NCBI GenBank assembly: GCA_016887505.1
Contig: CP069393.1
Coordinates: 434,001 to 498,000 of the forward strand
From: Clostridia bacterium
GTDB taxonomy: Bacteria > Bacillota > TC1 > UBA5767
DNA length: 64,000 nucleotides
Direction of reading: 5' to 3'
A program made the translations under genes and the position numbers. Under the pieces are notes generated by a model. It ran no database searches. It saw nothing but the letters and a program-made list of their open reading frames with translations, and was not told the origin of the DNA. Below, piece after piece: positions 17,713 to 27,166 of this stretch (its first letter is position 1; each line of letters begins with the position of its first letter).

Positions 17713-18921
17713 ATGAAAGAATATGTATGCAAGGTGAAGCGACCCAATGGAACAATCATACGAAAGTATAAGATTCGAGCAAATTCTAAGCAGGCATTAT
17801 TAGTGAAGCTGAAGCAGAATGATTTGTATTTGCTGGAGTACGAAGAAGTGGTAGCCAAGAAAGATATATTTGGCGGCAACAAGATTCGTCTATCTACGAA
17901 AGATATCGCCATGTTTTGTAGACAACTATCTTCTTTGTTGGCTTCTGGGGTTTCTCTTGTGAATGCGCTAAATATTCTGTATCTTCAGATTGATAAACGA
18001 AATATTAAGAAGAGCATTAAGTTGCTTTATGAGTCAGTACAACGAGGAGACCAATTTTCCGAAAGCATTAAGAAACAATCGGATGTTTACCCGGAAATCA
18101 TGGTACGCATGATTGAAGCTGGTGAAATGAGTGGTAATCTTGACGAGGTAATAACACGTCTGGCTGAGCAATTTGAAAAAGATGTTAAATTAAAAACCAA
18201 AATACAAACGGCAATGACCTACCCAATTATTTTGGTTCTACTTAGTATCTCAGTAATATTAATTCTGGTGACGCAGGTGTTTCCAATATTCTTGGGCTTA
18301 TATGATACTGCTACGGAGGCCCTCCCCTTTCCCACCCAGGTAATGATAGGATTTTCAGATTTTATTCAAAATTATTGGTACGTCATGATTATTGGTGTAA
18401 TCCTAGTAGTCCTTGCGGCCAAAACATTTATTGGAACAGAATACGGTAAACGGAAGTGGCATACACTTTTGTTTAAGTTGCCGGCTGTTGGGAAAACGCT
18501 TACCAAAATTGCAGCTGTTCGATTTTCAAGAACGCTCTCAACCCTGCTTTCTAGTGGAACTACACTGATTCAATCGTTAGATGTAGTTATTAATGTAGTT
18601 GGCAATAGGGTAATTATGGATGACCTTTTGGTTACCAAGGAAGATATTCGAAAAGGTATGATGCTTTCTCAATCGCTTCGGAAGGTGACATATTTACCAC
18701 CGATGATTTATTCAATGGTAGGTATTGGCGAAGAATCAGGTACGATGGAGCATATGTTACTTAAATGCGCAGAATACTATGATGATGAGGTTGATGCTTC
18801 AATTCAAAAACTAGTAACAATGATTGAACCGCTACTGATCATTGTTATGGGTGGAATAGTTGGATTTATTGTAATTTCAATGATTTTACCCATCTTTAAT
18901 ATTTATCAATCTATTGGTTAG
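17713..18921 (+). CDS. pilC: type IV pilus inner-membrane platform protein PilC
   Basis: A 402-residue polytopic platform protein on which PilB and PilT act. It has two T2SSF repeats (about 60-185 and 265-390). Membrane helices are visible near 170-195 (TYPIILVLLSISVILILV), 215-235 and 370-395 (LLIIVMGGIVGFIVISM). The first repeat holds the family segment FCRQLSSLLASGVSL and the second the matching FSRTLSTLLSSGTTL. The ATG at 17713 has AAGGAG 8 bases before it; a GTG 18 bases earlier is in frame but would place the start upstream of that site. Confidence 0.95.
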   Translation: MKEYVCKVKRPNGTIIRKYKIRANSKQALLVKLKQNDLYLLEYEEVVAKKDIFGGNKIRLSTKDIAMFCRQLSSLLASGVSLVNALNILYLQIDKRNIKKSIKLLYESVQRGDQFSESIKKQSDVYPEIMVRMIEAGEMSGNLDEVITRLAEQFEKDVKLKTKIQTAMTYPIILVLLSISVILILVTQVFPIFLGLYDTATEALPFPTQVMIGFSDFIQNYWYVMIIGVILVVLAAKTFIGTEYGKRKWHTLLFKLPAVGKTLTKIAAVRFSRTLSTLLSSGTTLIQSLDVVINVVGNRVIMDDLLVTKEDIRKGMMLSQSLRKVTYLPPMIYSMVGIGEESGTMEHMLLKCAEYYDDEVDASIQKLVTMIEPLLIIVMGGIVGFIVISMILPIFNIYQSIG

Positions 18922-18944
18922 AATTCTAAAGGAGGAACTAAAGG

Positions 18945-19973
18945 ATGAAGCAGAGACTATCCATCGATATAGGCAGTAAAAACCTACATATAGTCCTTGG
19001 TCAATACGCTAAGAATAAGTTAATTGTAAATCAAGCAAATAGTTTTCCTATCCCAGAAGAAGCGGAAAAAGTGGGAAAAGATGTAGCTCCAGAGGTACTA
19101 GAAGAAATTATTGCGGATGCTATGAGGCTGATGAATGTTAAGACAAAGCAATGCATTGTAACGATTAATTCAGAAAATGCAGCAATTAAGGATATTGAAC
19201 TACCCGTTTCAAAAGCCAAAGAAGTTAAACAAATGATTGAAAACGAAATGGTTCAAACGTATCAAACTGCAGGAGATGATATTATTCAGTATCGAAATAC
19301 TGGAAAAATCGAAAAGGAAAACGGTAACACAATGCAACGCTACCGCGTAGCGGCGTTGGATAAATTGACCGTTGAACGCTACTATGAGTTACTGCTTAAA
19401 CTTAAGTTTAAAAAAACCTTTCTTGATTTAAATATTAACGCGATTGATAAACTATTAAATGGTGCTAGTAGAGTCAATGATCATGATATAAGTGAAGAAT
19501 CCGTCCTGCTTTTAGACTATGGCCATAATACAACAACGGCATACGTAAAAGTAAAAGGAGAACCAGTTTTCTTCCGGACTTTGCAGATTGGTTCTGGCGA
19601 AATTGAACAGATTTTGGAACTGGAAACCTTAAAATCTAGATCTGAAATAAGGCAACTGAAAGAAAGAGGTAAATCTTTCTTCTCAGATGATACGGGTATG
19701 GTTAAACTGTTTGATTTGCTTAAACCTTATTTTTATCATTTTCAAGATGAGCTGTCGAAGATATTGAGCTTTTATAGCACCCATGAAAGAATTGGCCATG
19801 TTGATAGAGTATTTTTAATGGGCAAGGGAGCTGAATTAGCAGGATTACCTGAGTATCTTACTGAAAATTTGGGCTTTCCCGTTGAACTGTTCAACAGTGT
19901 GCGTTTCGGTACCGAAGAACTGATTATATCTCCGGCGCATGTTAACGCTGTTGCAGCGTTAATTCGAGCGTAG
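18945..19973 (+). CDS. pilM: pilus assembly actin-like protein PilM
   Basis: A 342-residue cytosolic actin-fold protein that links PilN/PilO to the motor. The first phosphate loop is SIDIGSKNLHIV near residue 5, and a second nucleotide loop, LLLDYGHNTTTAYV, is near 188. The end has the MGKGAELAGLPEYL loop. It lies directly upstream of pilN and pilO, the conserved order. The ribosome site is AAAGGAGGAACTAAAGG. Divergence from PilM of Pseudomonas is large, as usual in Firmicutes. Confidence 0.9.
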   Translation: MKQRLSIDIGSKNLHIVLGQYAKNKLIVNQANSFPIPEEAEKVGKDVAPEVLEEIIADAMRLMNVKTKQCIVTINSENAAIKDIELPVSKAKEVKQMIENEMVQTYQTAGDDIIQYRNTGKIEKENGNTMQRYRVAALDKLTVERYYELLLKLKFKKTFLDLNINAIDKLLNGASRVNDHDISEESVLLLDYGHNTTTAYVKVKGEPVFFRTLQIGSGEIEQILELETLKSRSEIRQLKERGKSFFSDDTGMVKLFDLLKPYFYHFQDELSKILSFYSTHERIGHVDRVFLMGKGAELAGLPEYLTENLGFPVELFNSVRFGTEELIISPAHVNAVAALIRA

Positions 19974-19988
19974 AGAGGATGATGAAAT

Positions 19989-20546
19989 ATGAGAGATTAT
20001 AACTTTTTTGATGGCTATAACAAAAAGAAGGGCTTTCGATTCAATTTCTCTTCGCCGATATTTATTTTTGCTATCGTATTAATTGCCCTAGGCGCATTTT
20101 CTTTTCAGCTGATAACCAAAAATAATGATATGCAGGATAAAATTCAAGCTCAAAACTTAGAGCTGATTGCATTACAAGAACATGAAGCCTATGCAGAATC
20201 AAAAAATTTAGAACAGGTTGTTGCTGTTTTAAAAGAGTATGATCAAAAAGCAGAGAATGTTCTAAATCAATTGACAGCTGCAAATATTATCGATGTTGAT
20301 TTTATGAGTCAAATTGAAGCAGCATTACCTGCAACTTCAAAAACGACAAATTTGAATGTAAATCAAGAAGTTTTTTCCATTATCTGCGAGGTTCCAACCC
20401 GGGAAATTGCTGCAACGCTTTATGATAGCTTACTTGGAACTGGATTATTTGAACGTTTGCAAATTGCTTCCGTTGTGAGTAAACAAGAAGCCAATACATA
20501 TACAGTTAACATAAACGGAAACCTGAAAGCAGGTGAAATTCAATGA
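19989..20546 (+). CDS. pilN: PilN-like alignment protein
   Basis: A 185-residue bitopic protein. A short cytosolic N terminus begins MRDYNFFDGYN, matching the PilM-binding position of PilN. One membrane helix (about 20-38) and a coiled coil (45-90) are followed by a small alpha/beta domain. Identity rests on place (pilM-here-pilO) and topology more than on sequence. Its last codons overlap the next start in ATGA, which means translational coupling with pilO. Confidence 0.8.
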   Translation: MRDYNFFDGYNKKKGFRFNFSSPIFIFAIVLIALGAFSFQLITKNNDMQDKIQAQNLELIALQEHEAYAESKNLEQVVAVLKEYDQKAENVLNQLTAANIIDVDFMSQIEAALPATSKTTNLNVNQEVFSIICEVPTREIAATLYDSLLGTGLFERLQIASVVSKQEANTYTVNINGNLKAGEIQ

Positions 20547-21310
20547 ACAAAAAGAATACTAAAAACAATTGGATGGTAACCAATAAACGAGAAAGATACT
20601 TGCTTATAATTATGAGTATTGCTCTTTTGGCATACGCCTGTTTCCGATTTGTAATTTCCCCTCAAATGTTGAAAGCTGAAAGTTTACAAGCTGAATTAGG
20701 GGAATTGGAAATTCAGATTGCACAAGCTCAAAGCGTAATCGATCGAAGTGAAGAACTACAGGAAGAAGAAAAAGAACTTCGTCAAAGCCTAGCAGACAAG
20801 TACACGGTATTTTTCAAAGAGTTAGACCAAGCTGGAATATTACGCTTGGTTGATGAAAAGATAGCACAATCTAATGCAACCGTTGTGTCTTATATGCCAC
20901 AAGAGGAAATTCTAACTACGGTTTCTGACAGCCAAGCTGAGCAGATGCCATTAACTTATCCATTGAGTGAAATTGCCGACAATTACAAGGAAATTATGGA
21001 TGAAGCAGAAATTTCGGAAGAAGAAATTTCTGACGCAGAGATGGCTGAAAATGAACTAATACCGTCGGTTGTGGTATTATTAAGCTATAATCAGACTACA
21101 TACCCACAGCTTAAAGCCTTATTACAATCCATCAAGGACCTTAATAAAGCCGTGGTTGTGCAAGAAATGGCGATTAGTGGAAGTGAAGGAACGATTGTTG
21201 GAAGTGCAAAACTAGCTTTTTATAAAATTCCAGCACTGGAAGATTTTGAAGAAACATACTTTAAAGAGGCGTCACCCGTAGCCTTCGGTAAACCCAATCC
21301 ATTCGAATAA
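20543..21310 (+). CDS. pilO: PilO-like alignment protein
   Basis: A 255-residue bitopic protein, partner of PilN. One membrane helix (about 20-37), a coiled coil (45-90) and a C-terminal ferredoxin-like domain are separated by an acidic insert rich in Glu (around residues 150-175). It overlaps pilN by 4 bases. No PilP gene follows, as expected when no PilQ secretin is needed. Sequence similarity to PilO is weak, so the call depends on context. Confidence 0.78.
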   Translation: MNKKNTKNNWMVTNKRERYLLIIMSIALLAYACFRFVISPQMLKAESLQAELGELEIQIAQAQSVIDRSEELQEEEKELRQSLADKYTVFFKELDQAGILRLVDEKIAQSNATVVSYMPQEEILTTVSDSQAEQMPLTYPLSEIADNYKEIMDEAEISEEEISDAEMAENELIPSVVVLLSYNQTTYPQLKALLQSIKDLNKAVVVQEMAISGSEGTIVGSAKLAFYKIPALEDFEETYFKEASPVAFGKPNPFE

Positions 21311-21322
21311 GGTGGGATGAAT

Positions 21323-21754
21323 ATGAAAGCTAAAAAAAAGCAAGGAGCAGCCTTGATATTTGTTATGGTGGCCATGCTAATACTGTTCACCATGGTGAGT
21401 GTCGTAGTGAGCGTTTCTCAAGCGAATACAAAGCAAGCCGGAATCCAAGAGAAAAAATTGCAGGCTTATTATGTGGCACGCTCGGGCGCTGAATTGGCCT
21501 ATGAAGTTTTGTTGACGACTACGCCTAGCTTGTTGGACAACTTTGAGAGTAATGTGAATCTAGTTTTGCAGGAAACGGATGTTGATTTTGGTTATGGAAC
21601 GGCTGATATTACAGTTAGTTCCTCAGACCCTGGTGAAACACAAAAGATTTATATTGAATCAGTAGGCAGTTTACCAGACGGAACAACTAGAACGGTCGGA
21701 TTAGAGTTCTACATAAATTATGACGATTATTCAAGCATAACTTGGTCTAAATAG
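21323..21754 (+). CDS. PilX-like minor pilin
   Basis: A 143-residue membrane-anchored pilin-like protein. It starts MKAKKKQGAALIFVMVAML, the pattern of PilX/GspK-type minor pilins, with a Gly-Ala junction but no Glu at +5. The hydrophobic helix is followed by KKLQAYYVARSGAELAYE, also a PilX hallmark. Two in-frame ATGs exist (21317 and 21323); I chose the second because AAGGTGGG sits too close to the first. In other bacteria such pilins sit at the pilus tip and prime assembly. Confidence 0.85.
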   Translation: MKAKKKQGAALIFVMVAMLILFTMVSVVVSVSQANTKQAGIQEKKLQAYYVARSGAELAYEVLLTTTPSLLDNFESNVNLVLQETDVDFGYGTADITVSSSDPGETQKIYIESVGSLPDGTTRTVGLEFYINYDDYSSITWSK

Positions 21755-21779
21755 TGAGAAGGGGAAAGAGGTGTTGTAA

Positions 21780-23147
21780 ATGACAAGACATCGTTATCAA
21801 AAAGGTTTTACAATTGTTGAATTGATGGTAACAATCGTGATTGCTAGTATAGCTATGTCGATTGCATCTTCCTTCCTAAATTTCTCATGGATTAGTCAAA
21901 AGAGAACGGTAGATGAGTATGAAATCCAGTCAGATATCCGTTTGGCTGCAGACACCGTGAATTATGCTATACGAGATGCCTCTGTTACATTTGCTATTAC
22001 GGAAGACGTTTTTAATGAATCAAAAAAGGAAAAGTGGAATTATATCGGCATTGAAGATAATAAGGAAATAGTAGAGTATATTTGGGACCCAGTCAATAAT
22101 ACTCATGACAGAGTTGTATTGCTTCCCGAAAAAGAAAAGATATTTTATAATCTTTATTTTTCGCAAAGTGTTCCTAATACCAAACTGATATCATACCATT
22201 TAGAAGGATACTTTGAAGGAAGCGAATCGGAAAAGGCAATCATCGAATCAGAGCTAGCGGCGGTGAATTCTGTAGCCGTTGAAGATGGTGGTAGCCTCTC
22301 AAACCCTGCGATAGCCTTAGCCTATAGGACCGATCCTAAACCTCAACCAGAAATTGTAACGACTCAAAAAGAAGTTACTATAGTAGTTGCACTCGTTTTA
22401 GATAATTCCGGCAGTATGCGTTTCGATATGGACGGGCATGACCAATGGAACTGGCGGTATGATTCTAGCGAGGTGAGAAATTCGATTCTTGAATCAAAAG
22501 CGAAAGACCTTATTGATCAGTTTGCTGATATTGGTAATGTGAAGGTGAGTATAATACCTTTTGCTAATAATGCCAACGATGTCAGTCCGATGATGGATGC
22601 TACAACACAGAAAGTAGCCTTGAAGAATCTAGTTGACAATTTGTATGGATATGGAGGTACAAATACCGGAGATGGACTACGAAGAGGAGCACATATTATT
22701 AAGGACTATTCAGATGATCATTCAGAGGAAGAAATAGTTAATTATTTGATCCTTTTGACAGATGGGGAACCAACTTTTTATAGCAGTAATTCATACTATA
22801 ATTATTCGCCTCAAGTAGATGATAATAATATACACTACTTATGGGGCTCAGGGTATTCAGATAGTAGTAATATTAGTAATGCAATGAATTATGTAGACTA
22901 TGTTGGACAAAATGTAGTTGTGGGTATGGATGTTGATATCTCTACTTTTGTGATTGGATTTACAGCAGTCGCTGATGAAATAACTAGAGCAGAAGATATT
23001 GCCACAGACTCATGCACCCATGATACAAATACAGCTAGAGCCGGAACATATTACAGGGCAGATAGTGCGGTAGAGTTGGAACGTGTTTTTGGCGAAATAA
23101 CCAACACGATTCTACAAGAAACATGGCATATTTATGGACCATATTAA
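21780..23147 (+). CDS. minor pilin fused to a von Willebrand factor A domain
   Basis: A 455-residue modular prepilin. Class III-type leader and helix: KGFTIVELMVTIVIAS with Glu at +5, so it is processed like the major pilin. Residues about 200-445 form a vWA domain with a complete MIDAS: DNSGSM near 207, Thr in GGTNTGDGLRRG near 300, and TDGEP near 327. Between 25 and 195 lies a pilin-type body. vWA-bearing pilins such as PilB of Streptococcus sanguinis bind host proteins at the pilus tip. By analogy this is a tip adhesin with metal-dependent binding, but its ligand is unknown. The ribosome site is AGAGGTGTTGTAA. Confidence 0.9.
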   Translation: MTRHRYQKGFTIVELMVTIVIASIAMSIASSFLNFSWISQKRTVDEYEIQSDIRLAADTVNYAIRDASVTFAITEDVFNESKKEKWNYIGIEDNKEIVEYIWDPVNNTHDRVVLLPEKEKIFYNLYFSQSVPNTKLISYHLEGYFEGSESEKAIIESELAAVNSVAVEDGGSLSNPAIALAYRTDPKPQPEIVTTQKEVTIVVALVLDNSGSMRFDMDGHDQWNWRYDSSEVRNSILESKAKDLIDQFADIGNVKVSIIPFANNANDVSPMMDATTQKVALKNLVDNLYGYGGTNTGDGLRRGAHIIKDYSDDHSEEEIVNYLILLTDGEPTFYSSNSYYNYSPQVDDNNIHYLWGSGYSDSSNISNAMNYVDYVGQNVVVGMDVDISTFVIGFTAVADEITRAEDIATDSCTHDTNTARAGTYYRADSAVELERVFGEITNTILQETWHIYGPY

Positions 23148-23165
23148 TTATGAGAGGGTGAGCGC

Positions 23166-26100
23166 ATGTTGAAAAAGAAAGGCATGACCCTAGTAGAAAC
23201 GATTGTGGCAATTACCATAGCAGGCATTTTAGCTATTGGAGTAATACCTGCCTTTGGGAGTATCCTACAGATGACATTACGAACGATGGATGTCACTGTG
23301 GGCGCTTTTGATGCGCAAGCTCATATGGAAAGTAATATCTTTGATTTAAAAAATGCCATGCTAGATCCAGCAATCGATGAATTATCCCTCGATGGGGTAT
23401 CAATAGTTGAGTATCAGAATATTTTCGGTAGGTCAGTTGATATGTATCAGCTGGATATGGTTTATCCAGAAAATGAAGCAAAATTTATGAACGTTTCTTT
23501 GTCCAAAAAATTGACAGAGATGCAAGTCCATCAGCTTTTGGTTGCTTCAAATGTACATGTGGAAATTTTAAATAAAACAACCCATGAAGTTGCCGATATG
23601 AAAGATGATCCTAAGCCCCAATTAATTGGCTTGGTTGATGCCAATACAGATCCCAACTGGTATGCCGATTTATACCATTGGTATGCTTCTATGGAAGGAA
23701 ATCCTGAACCAGTATTTCCGGATGACTATGAAGAAATCTATTTTGGTGGCATTTCACCCAGTAATTTGACAGATTTGACTAACTTAGTAAACCGCTACAT
23801 TATGTTTACCGTAGTTCCTGTTGATATACACGGCATTCGTGGAAATGAAGTCAATAGTACAAATGTTATATACGTACTCGGCGAAGAGTGGAAATCAGGA
23901 CTGTTTGCTTGGGTGGATAAGGATAACAATACCAACTATGTCAACACAGATGATGTTAAGGTAGAAAAGAGCTTGATGTGGCCACTGAATCACGGCTTTG
24001 ATTCACTAGTACCCTTCCAAGATCCATCGCAACCAGATCAGACTCTTGATCCGAGTGGTGGTTCCCTATATGTTCCTATGCGCATCGACGTTGCACCTGG
24101 TGATTTGATTGGTCCAATTGATGTAAATGGAACGCAGAAATTAGAATGGTATGTGGATAAGAATGTAAATCTAGCGACTGATATTGAAGTGACGAATTCT
24201 AGCGATATCGATATTACTACTCGTGATGGCGATATTACCCTATACCAATATATCAAAATTGACCCAAGTTCAGGAGATGCTGTAATTGAAGATGGTAGAA
24301 CTAAATTAATTGAAGATGGGCCATCCTTAACTACGAGCGGGGATATTAACTTTGAAACAGAAGGCAGAGGAACAGTTATATTCCAAGAATATTCAAATCT
24401 TGAAGCAGACTCAATATCAGTAATAGCGAATGGCGATATTATCTTATATGGAACAAGCATGGTGGCAGCCGATGATTTGATTTTAGATACGACGAAAGGT
24501 TTGTCATTCCCTGGTGTTCGGAGAATTCTAATTCATGATTCAAATCTTGAGTTTGTAGCAAATGGTCAGTACGGAAAAACTATGCAGCTAATTTCAAAAG
24601 ACGAGATTAGTATTGAAGATACCTCGTTTGAGGGGGATACTACTAAAATTGGTACAGTGACACTTTCGGCACCAGATGAGATTATACTAGACAATGTTGA
24701 CTTTGAGTATGTCGATATTCTAGTCAAAGATCCGGCCGAAATGATAGAAGGCGGTTGGACTGCTGGGTCAACACTTACTGTCGAAGATGGAGAGAGTATA
24801 ACCTTTACAAAAGGTGTTCGCAAAGTAAGCAATCAAGGAAATCTTGTAGTTGGAAATACCGGAAAAATCAAGTTTAGCAATGATATGGATACAGATTTGG
24901 ACAATCCATTACGTCTTGACCTGGTGAAAGGGTCAAACGATGATGAAATCATTATATCTTCGAACTATGGAAGAAACCTAGATTATGCTAGTGCTAGCAG
25001 TGCTTCTACCTTTACCGGAGAAAATGTATACCAAAATGTAGGCTCCAGCAGATATAATATGGAGATGGCGGTAGATTGGAAGAGTGGAACCGGTAATCCA
25101 GTACAGGTTTCAGCTGCCTATGATGGAGAAAACACAATTACCGTTTCTGCGGCCTATTCTTCAATCGAGCCAATATCTGAATTTTACGAACTGAGTGTTC
25201 GTGACAAATATTCAGATAACGAGATTGTAGGAAAGATTAATTTTAGGGTTACTGGGGGAGCAGGCGCGTCTACTGAGGTAGAGATTCTTGGCTCATCCGT
25301 GGAAACCTTTACAGTAACATTCGATAAAAATGGTGGAGATGACAATCCAGTTCCTGGACAAATGTTGGTTCTTGATGGAAGTTCCTTGGGTTCACTACCT
25401 ACTTCACCAAACAAAGTAGACTATATCTTCAATGGATGGAATACGAAAAGGGATGGTAGCGGAAGTGAATTTGATGAGAATACAGTAGTGGAATCCTCAA
25501 TCACTGTATATGCTCAGTATGAATTAATACCCCTTATTTCTTATATAGTAACTTTTGATAAAAATGGTGGAGACAATTATCCTGATCCTATTAATATCGA
25601 AGTATACGAGGGGCTTAAAATTGGTACATTACCGAATCCTCCAACTAGAGCAGCTCATATCTTTACTGGATGGAATACGCGTCCTTATGGTAATGGAGAT
25701 GAAGTTACTTCTAACACCATAGTTACTGAGAGCTTTACATGTTATGCTCAATGGAAAGGCCAGTTAAGTTTTAACGACTTATCCATAGGGGATTATGTTG
25801 AGATTGAAGGATACAATTACCAAAAGGTTTCTGATAGCAAAGTACTAAAACGAACAATGTGGGGGAGTAATCAAGATTGGTGGGATGCAGATACAGTTGC
25901 CTACAATTATTACTACACTATCTCCACACCAGCAGTAATTGATACTGGTTTACTGAGTCGAGATGAGGTACTTGATTTGGATACCTATGCAATTCTAGCG
26001 AATGAGGGAGCATGGTGGACTAGCTCGGCAAAAAATAAGAATCAGGCATATAGGGTACGCAATAACGGAGGAATAACCCAATCTCAAAAATCTACTAATT

Positions 26101-26204
26101 CGGGTGTTAGACCTTATTTGGAACTAGATGTCGATTGGTATACCTTGACAGTCTTGTCAGGCTCTGGCTCTGATAGTGATCCATACATCTTAGACTTGCC
26201 ATGA
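23166..26204 (+). CDS. very large modular prepilin with InlB-type repeats
   Basis: A 1012-residue prepilin-like protein, about eight times the length of the major pilin. The N terminus (KKKGMTLVETIVAITIAGIL) has the processing motif with Glu at +5. A long beta-rich stretch (about 330-600) shows repeated short units such as DITTRDGDITLY and DIILYGTS, like filamentous surface proteins. Residues about 715-865 carry two repeats of the InlB/Listeria-Bacteroides type (each starts TVTFDKNGGD or IVTFDKNGGD and contains GWNTK or GWNTR). The C terminus contains GAWWTSSAKNK and SGVRPYLELD, a pattern seen in secreted DUF6273-like domains. It is probably the tip adhesin or surface-binding tip of the pilus. 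It is followed by a terminator. Confidence 0.85.
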   Translation: MLKKKGMTLVETIVAITIAGILAIGVIPAFGSILQMTLRTMDVTVGAFDAQAHMESNIFDLKNAMLDPAIDELSLDGVSIVEYQNIFGRSVDMYQLDMVYPENEAKFMNVSLSKKLTEMQVHQLLVASNVHVEILNKTTHEVADMKDDPKPQLIGLVDANTDPNWYADLYHWYASMEGNPEPVFPDDYEEIYFGGISPSNLTDLTNLVNRYIMFTVVPVDIHGIRGNEVNSTNVIYVLGEEWKSGLFAWVDKDNNTNYVNTDDVKVEKSLMWPLNHGFDSLVPFQDPSQPDQTLDPSGGSLYVPMRIDVAPGDLIGPIDVNGTQKLEWYVDKNVNLATDIEVTNSSDIDITTRDGDITLYQYIKIDPSSGDAVIEDGRTKLIEDGPSLTTSGDINFETEGRGTVIFQEYSNLEADSISVIANGDIILYGTSMVAADDLILDTTKGLSFPGVRRILIHDSNLEFVANGQYGKTMQLISKDEISIEDTSFEGDTTKIGTVTLSAPDEIILDNVDFEYVDILVKDPAEMIEGGWTAGSTLTVEDGESITFTKGVRKVSNQGNLVVGNTGKIKFSNDMDTDLDNPLRLDLVKGSNDDEIIISSNYGRNLDYASASSASTFTGENVYQNVGSSRYNMEMAVDWKSGTGNPVQVSAAYDGENTITVSAAYSSIEPISEFYELSVRDKYSDNEIVGKINFRVTGGAGASTEVEILGSSVETFTVTFDKNGGDDNPVPGQMLVLDGSSLGSLPTSPNKVDYIFNGWNTKRDGSGSEFDENTVVESSITVYAQYELIPLISYIVTFDKNGGDNYPDPINIEVYEGLKIGTLPNPPTRAAHIFTGWNTRPYGNGDEVTSNTIVTESFTCYAQWKGQLSFNDLSIGDYVEIEGYNYQKVSDSKVLKRTMWGSNQDWWDADTVAYNYYYTISTPAVIDTGLLSRDEVLDLDTYAILANEGAWWTSSAKNKNQAYRVRNNGGITQSQKSTNSGVRPYLELDVDWYTLTVLSGSGSDSDPYILDLP

Positions 26205-26211
26205 TGATTGC

Positions 26212-26242
26212 GATGCTTCCGGTTTTCCGGAAGCATCTTTTG
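26212..26242 (+). terminator. intrinsic terminator after the modular pilin
   Basis: GATGCTTCCGG, loop TTTT, CCGGAAGCATC, then TTTTGTT. An 11-base perfect stem. Confidence 0.85.
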
Positions 26243-26253
26243 TTGAAGGATTA

Positions 26254-27030
26254 ATGAATATAATTCATAATGAATATAACACTAGAAGGGAATGCAGAGA
26301 TATGATATTTTCAGTCATTGGAAGTTTTGTTTTAACATTTGTAATGGTTCAAGCAGCGTACCTGTTTTTGAATAACATGGTATTACTTGAACAGCAGGAT
26401 GAATCATCTTTAGATGACATAGAGTGGGAATATTCGTGGAAAAAGTTTTTTAATCGATTGGGCACGACCCTGTTTAAAAATGATTCATGGCTATTTAAGG
26501 ATTTTAATCGATTGGATCGAATCGTGTTTTATGGTATGGGCTGTATTCTATGTTTGGCGATTTTTGTTAATATTACAGATGGTTCTGCTTGGCTTCACAT
26601 CATGATGGTGCAAATACTCTTGTTTATGAGTGTAATAGATGCCAAAACGCAAGAAATACCGGATGCAATCCATATGGGTTTGTTGCCACTAGTTATGGTA
26701 TATCTTTTACTGTATTCACAAATAGGATGGAAGTTTACGGCAGTGGGTGGGATACTTGCTTTTGTCTTCTTCTTTGTCCTATTTTTATTCGGTGCAATGG
26801 GTGGTGGCGATGTCAAGCTTATTGGAATATGTGGTTTGTATTTGGGCTTTCCTAAAATTTTAATGGGCATATTGGCTGGTATGATGTTTGGCTCAATTGT
26901 TGGCTTAACCTTAATTGCTCTTAAGAAAAAAACGAGAAAAGACCGAATTGCATTTGGACCATATATTGCTCTTGGTATAGTCGTAACACAGGTCTATTTT
27001 TGGGATATAATTTTTTTCTTATATTACTAG
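26254..27030 (+). CDS. prepilin peptidase (A24 aspartic protease) lacking the zinc/methylase module
   Basis: A 258-residue polytopic A24 protease. Both catalytic motifs are present: the first Asp in DAKTQEIPDA (near residue 130) and the second in GAMGGGDVKLIG (near 183). The four-cysteine zinc module of full PilD is absent; instead there is an extra N-terminal helix and a soluble 60-residue stretch. It is the active cleaving enzyme complementing the degenerate paralogue at 9720. Two starts are possible: 26254 (GAAGGA, close spacing) and 26302 (MIFSVIGS). It closes the pilus locus, after a terminator that may lower its level. Confidence 0.88.
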   Translation: MNIIHNEYNTRRECRDMIFSVIGSFVLTFVMVQAAYLFLNNMVLLEQQDESSLDDIEWEYSWKKFFNRLGTTLFKNDSWLFKDFNRLDRIVFYGMGCILCLAIFVNITDGSAWLHIMMVQILLFMSVIDAKTQEIPDAIHMGLLPLVMVYLLLYSQIGWKFTAVGGILAFVFFFVLFLFGAMGGGDVKLIGICGLYLGFPKILMGILAGMMFGSIVGLTLIALKKKTRKDRIAFGPYIALGIVVTQVYFWDIIFFLYY

Positions 27031-27119
27031 GGATAGGCTAAGAATGGATGCTTTGACGATTTGTATTAGATTGAATCGTGTTAGATTGTTACAAAAATAA
27101 ATATGGATGATAAATAAAA

Positions 27120-27153
27120 AATAAGGCTGAGCGATGTATCGCTCAGCCTTATT
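27120..27153. terminator. bidirectional terminator
   Basis: A 16-base perfect inverted repeat (AATAAGGCTGAGCGAT and its complement) between the peptidase on the plus strand and rubrerythrin on the minus strand. Confidence 0.85.
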
Positions 27154-27166
27154 GCGTAGTTATATC

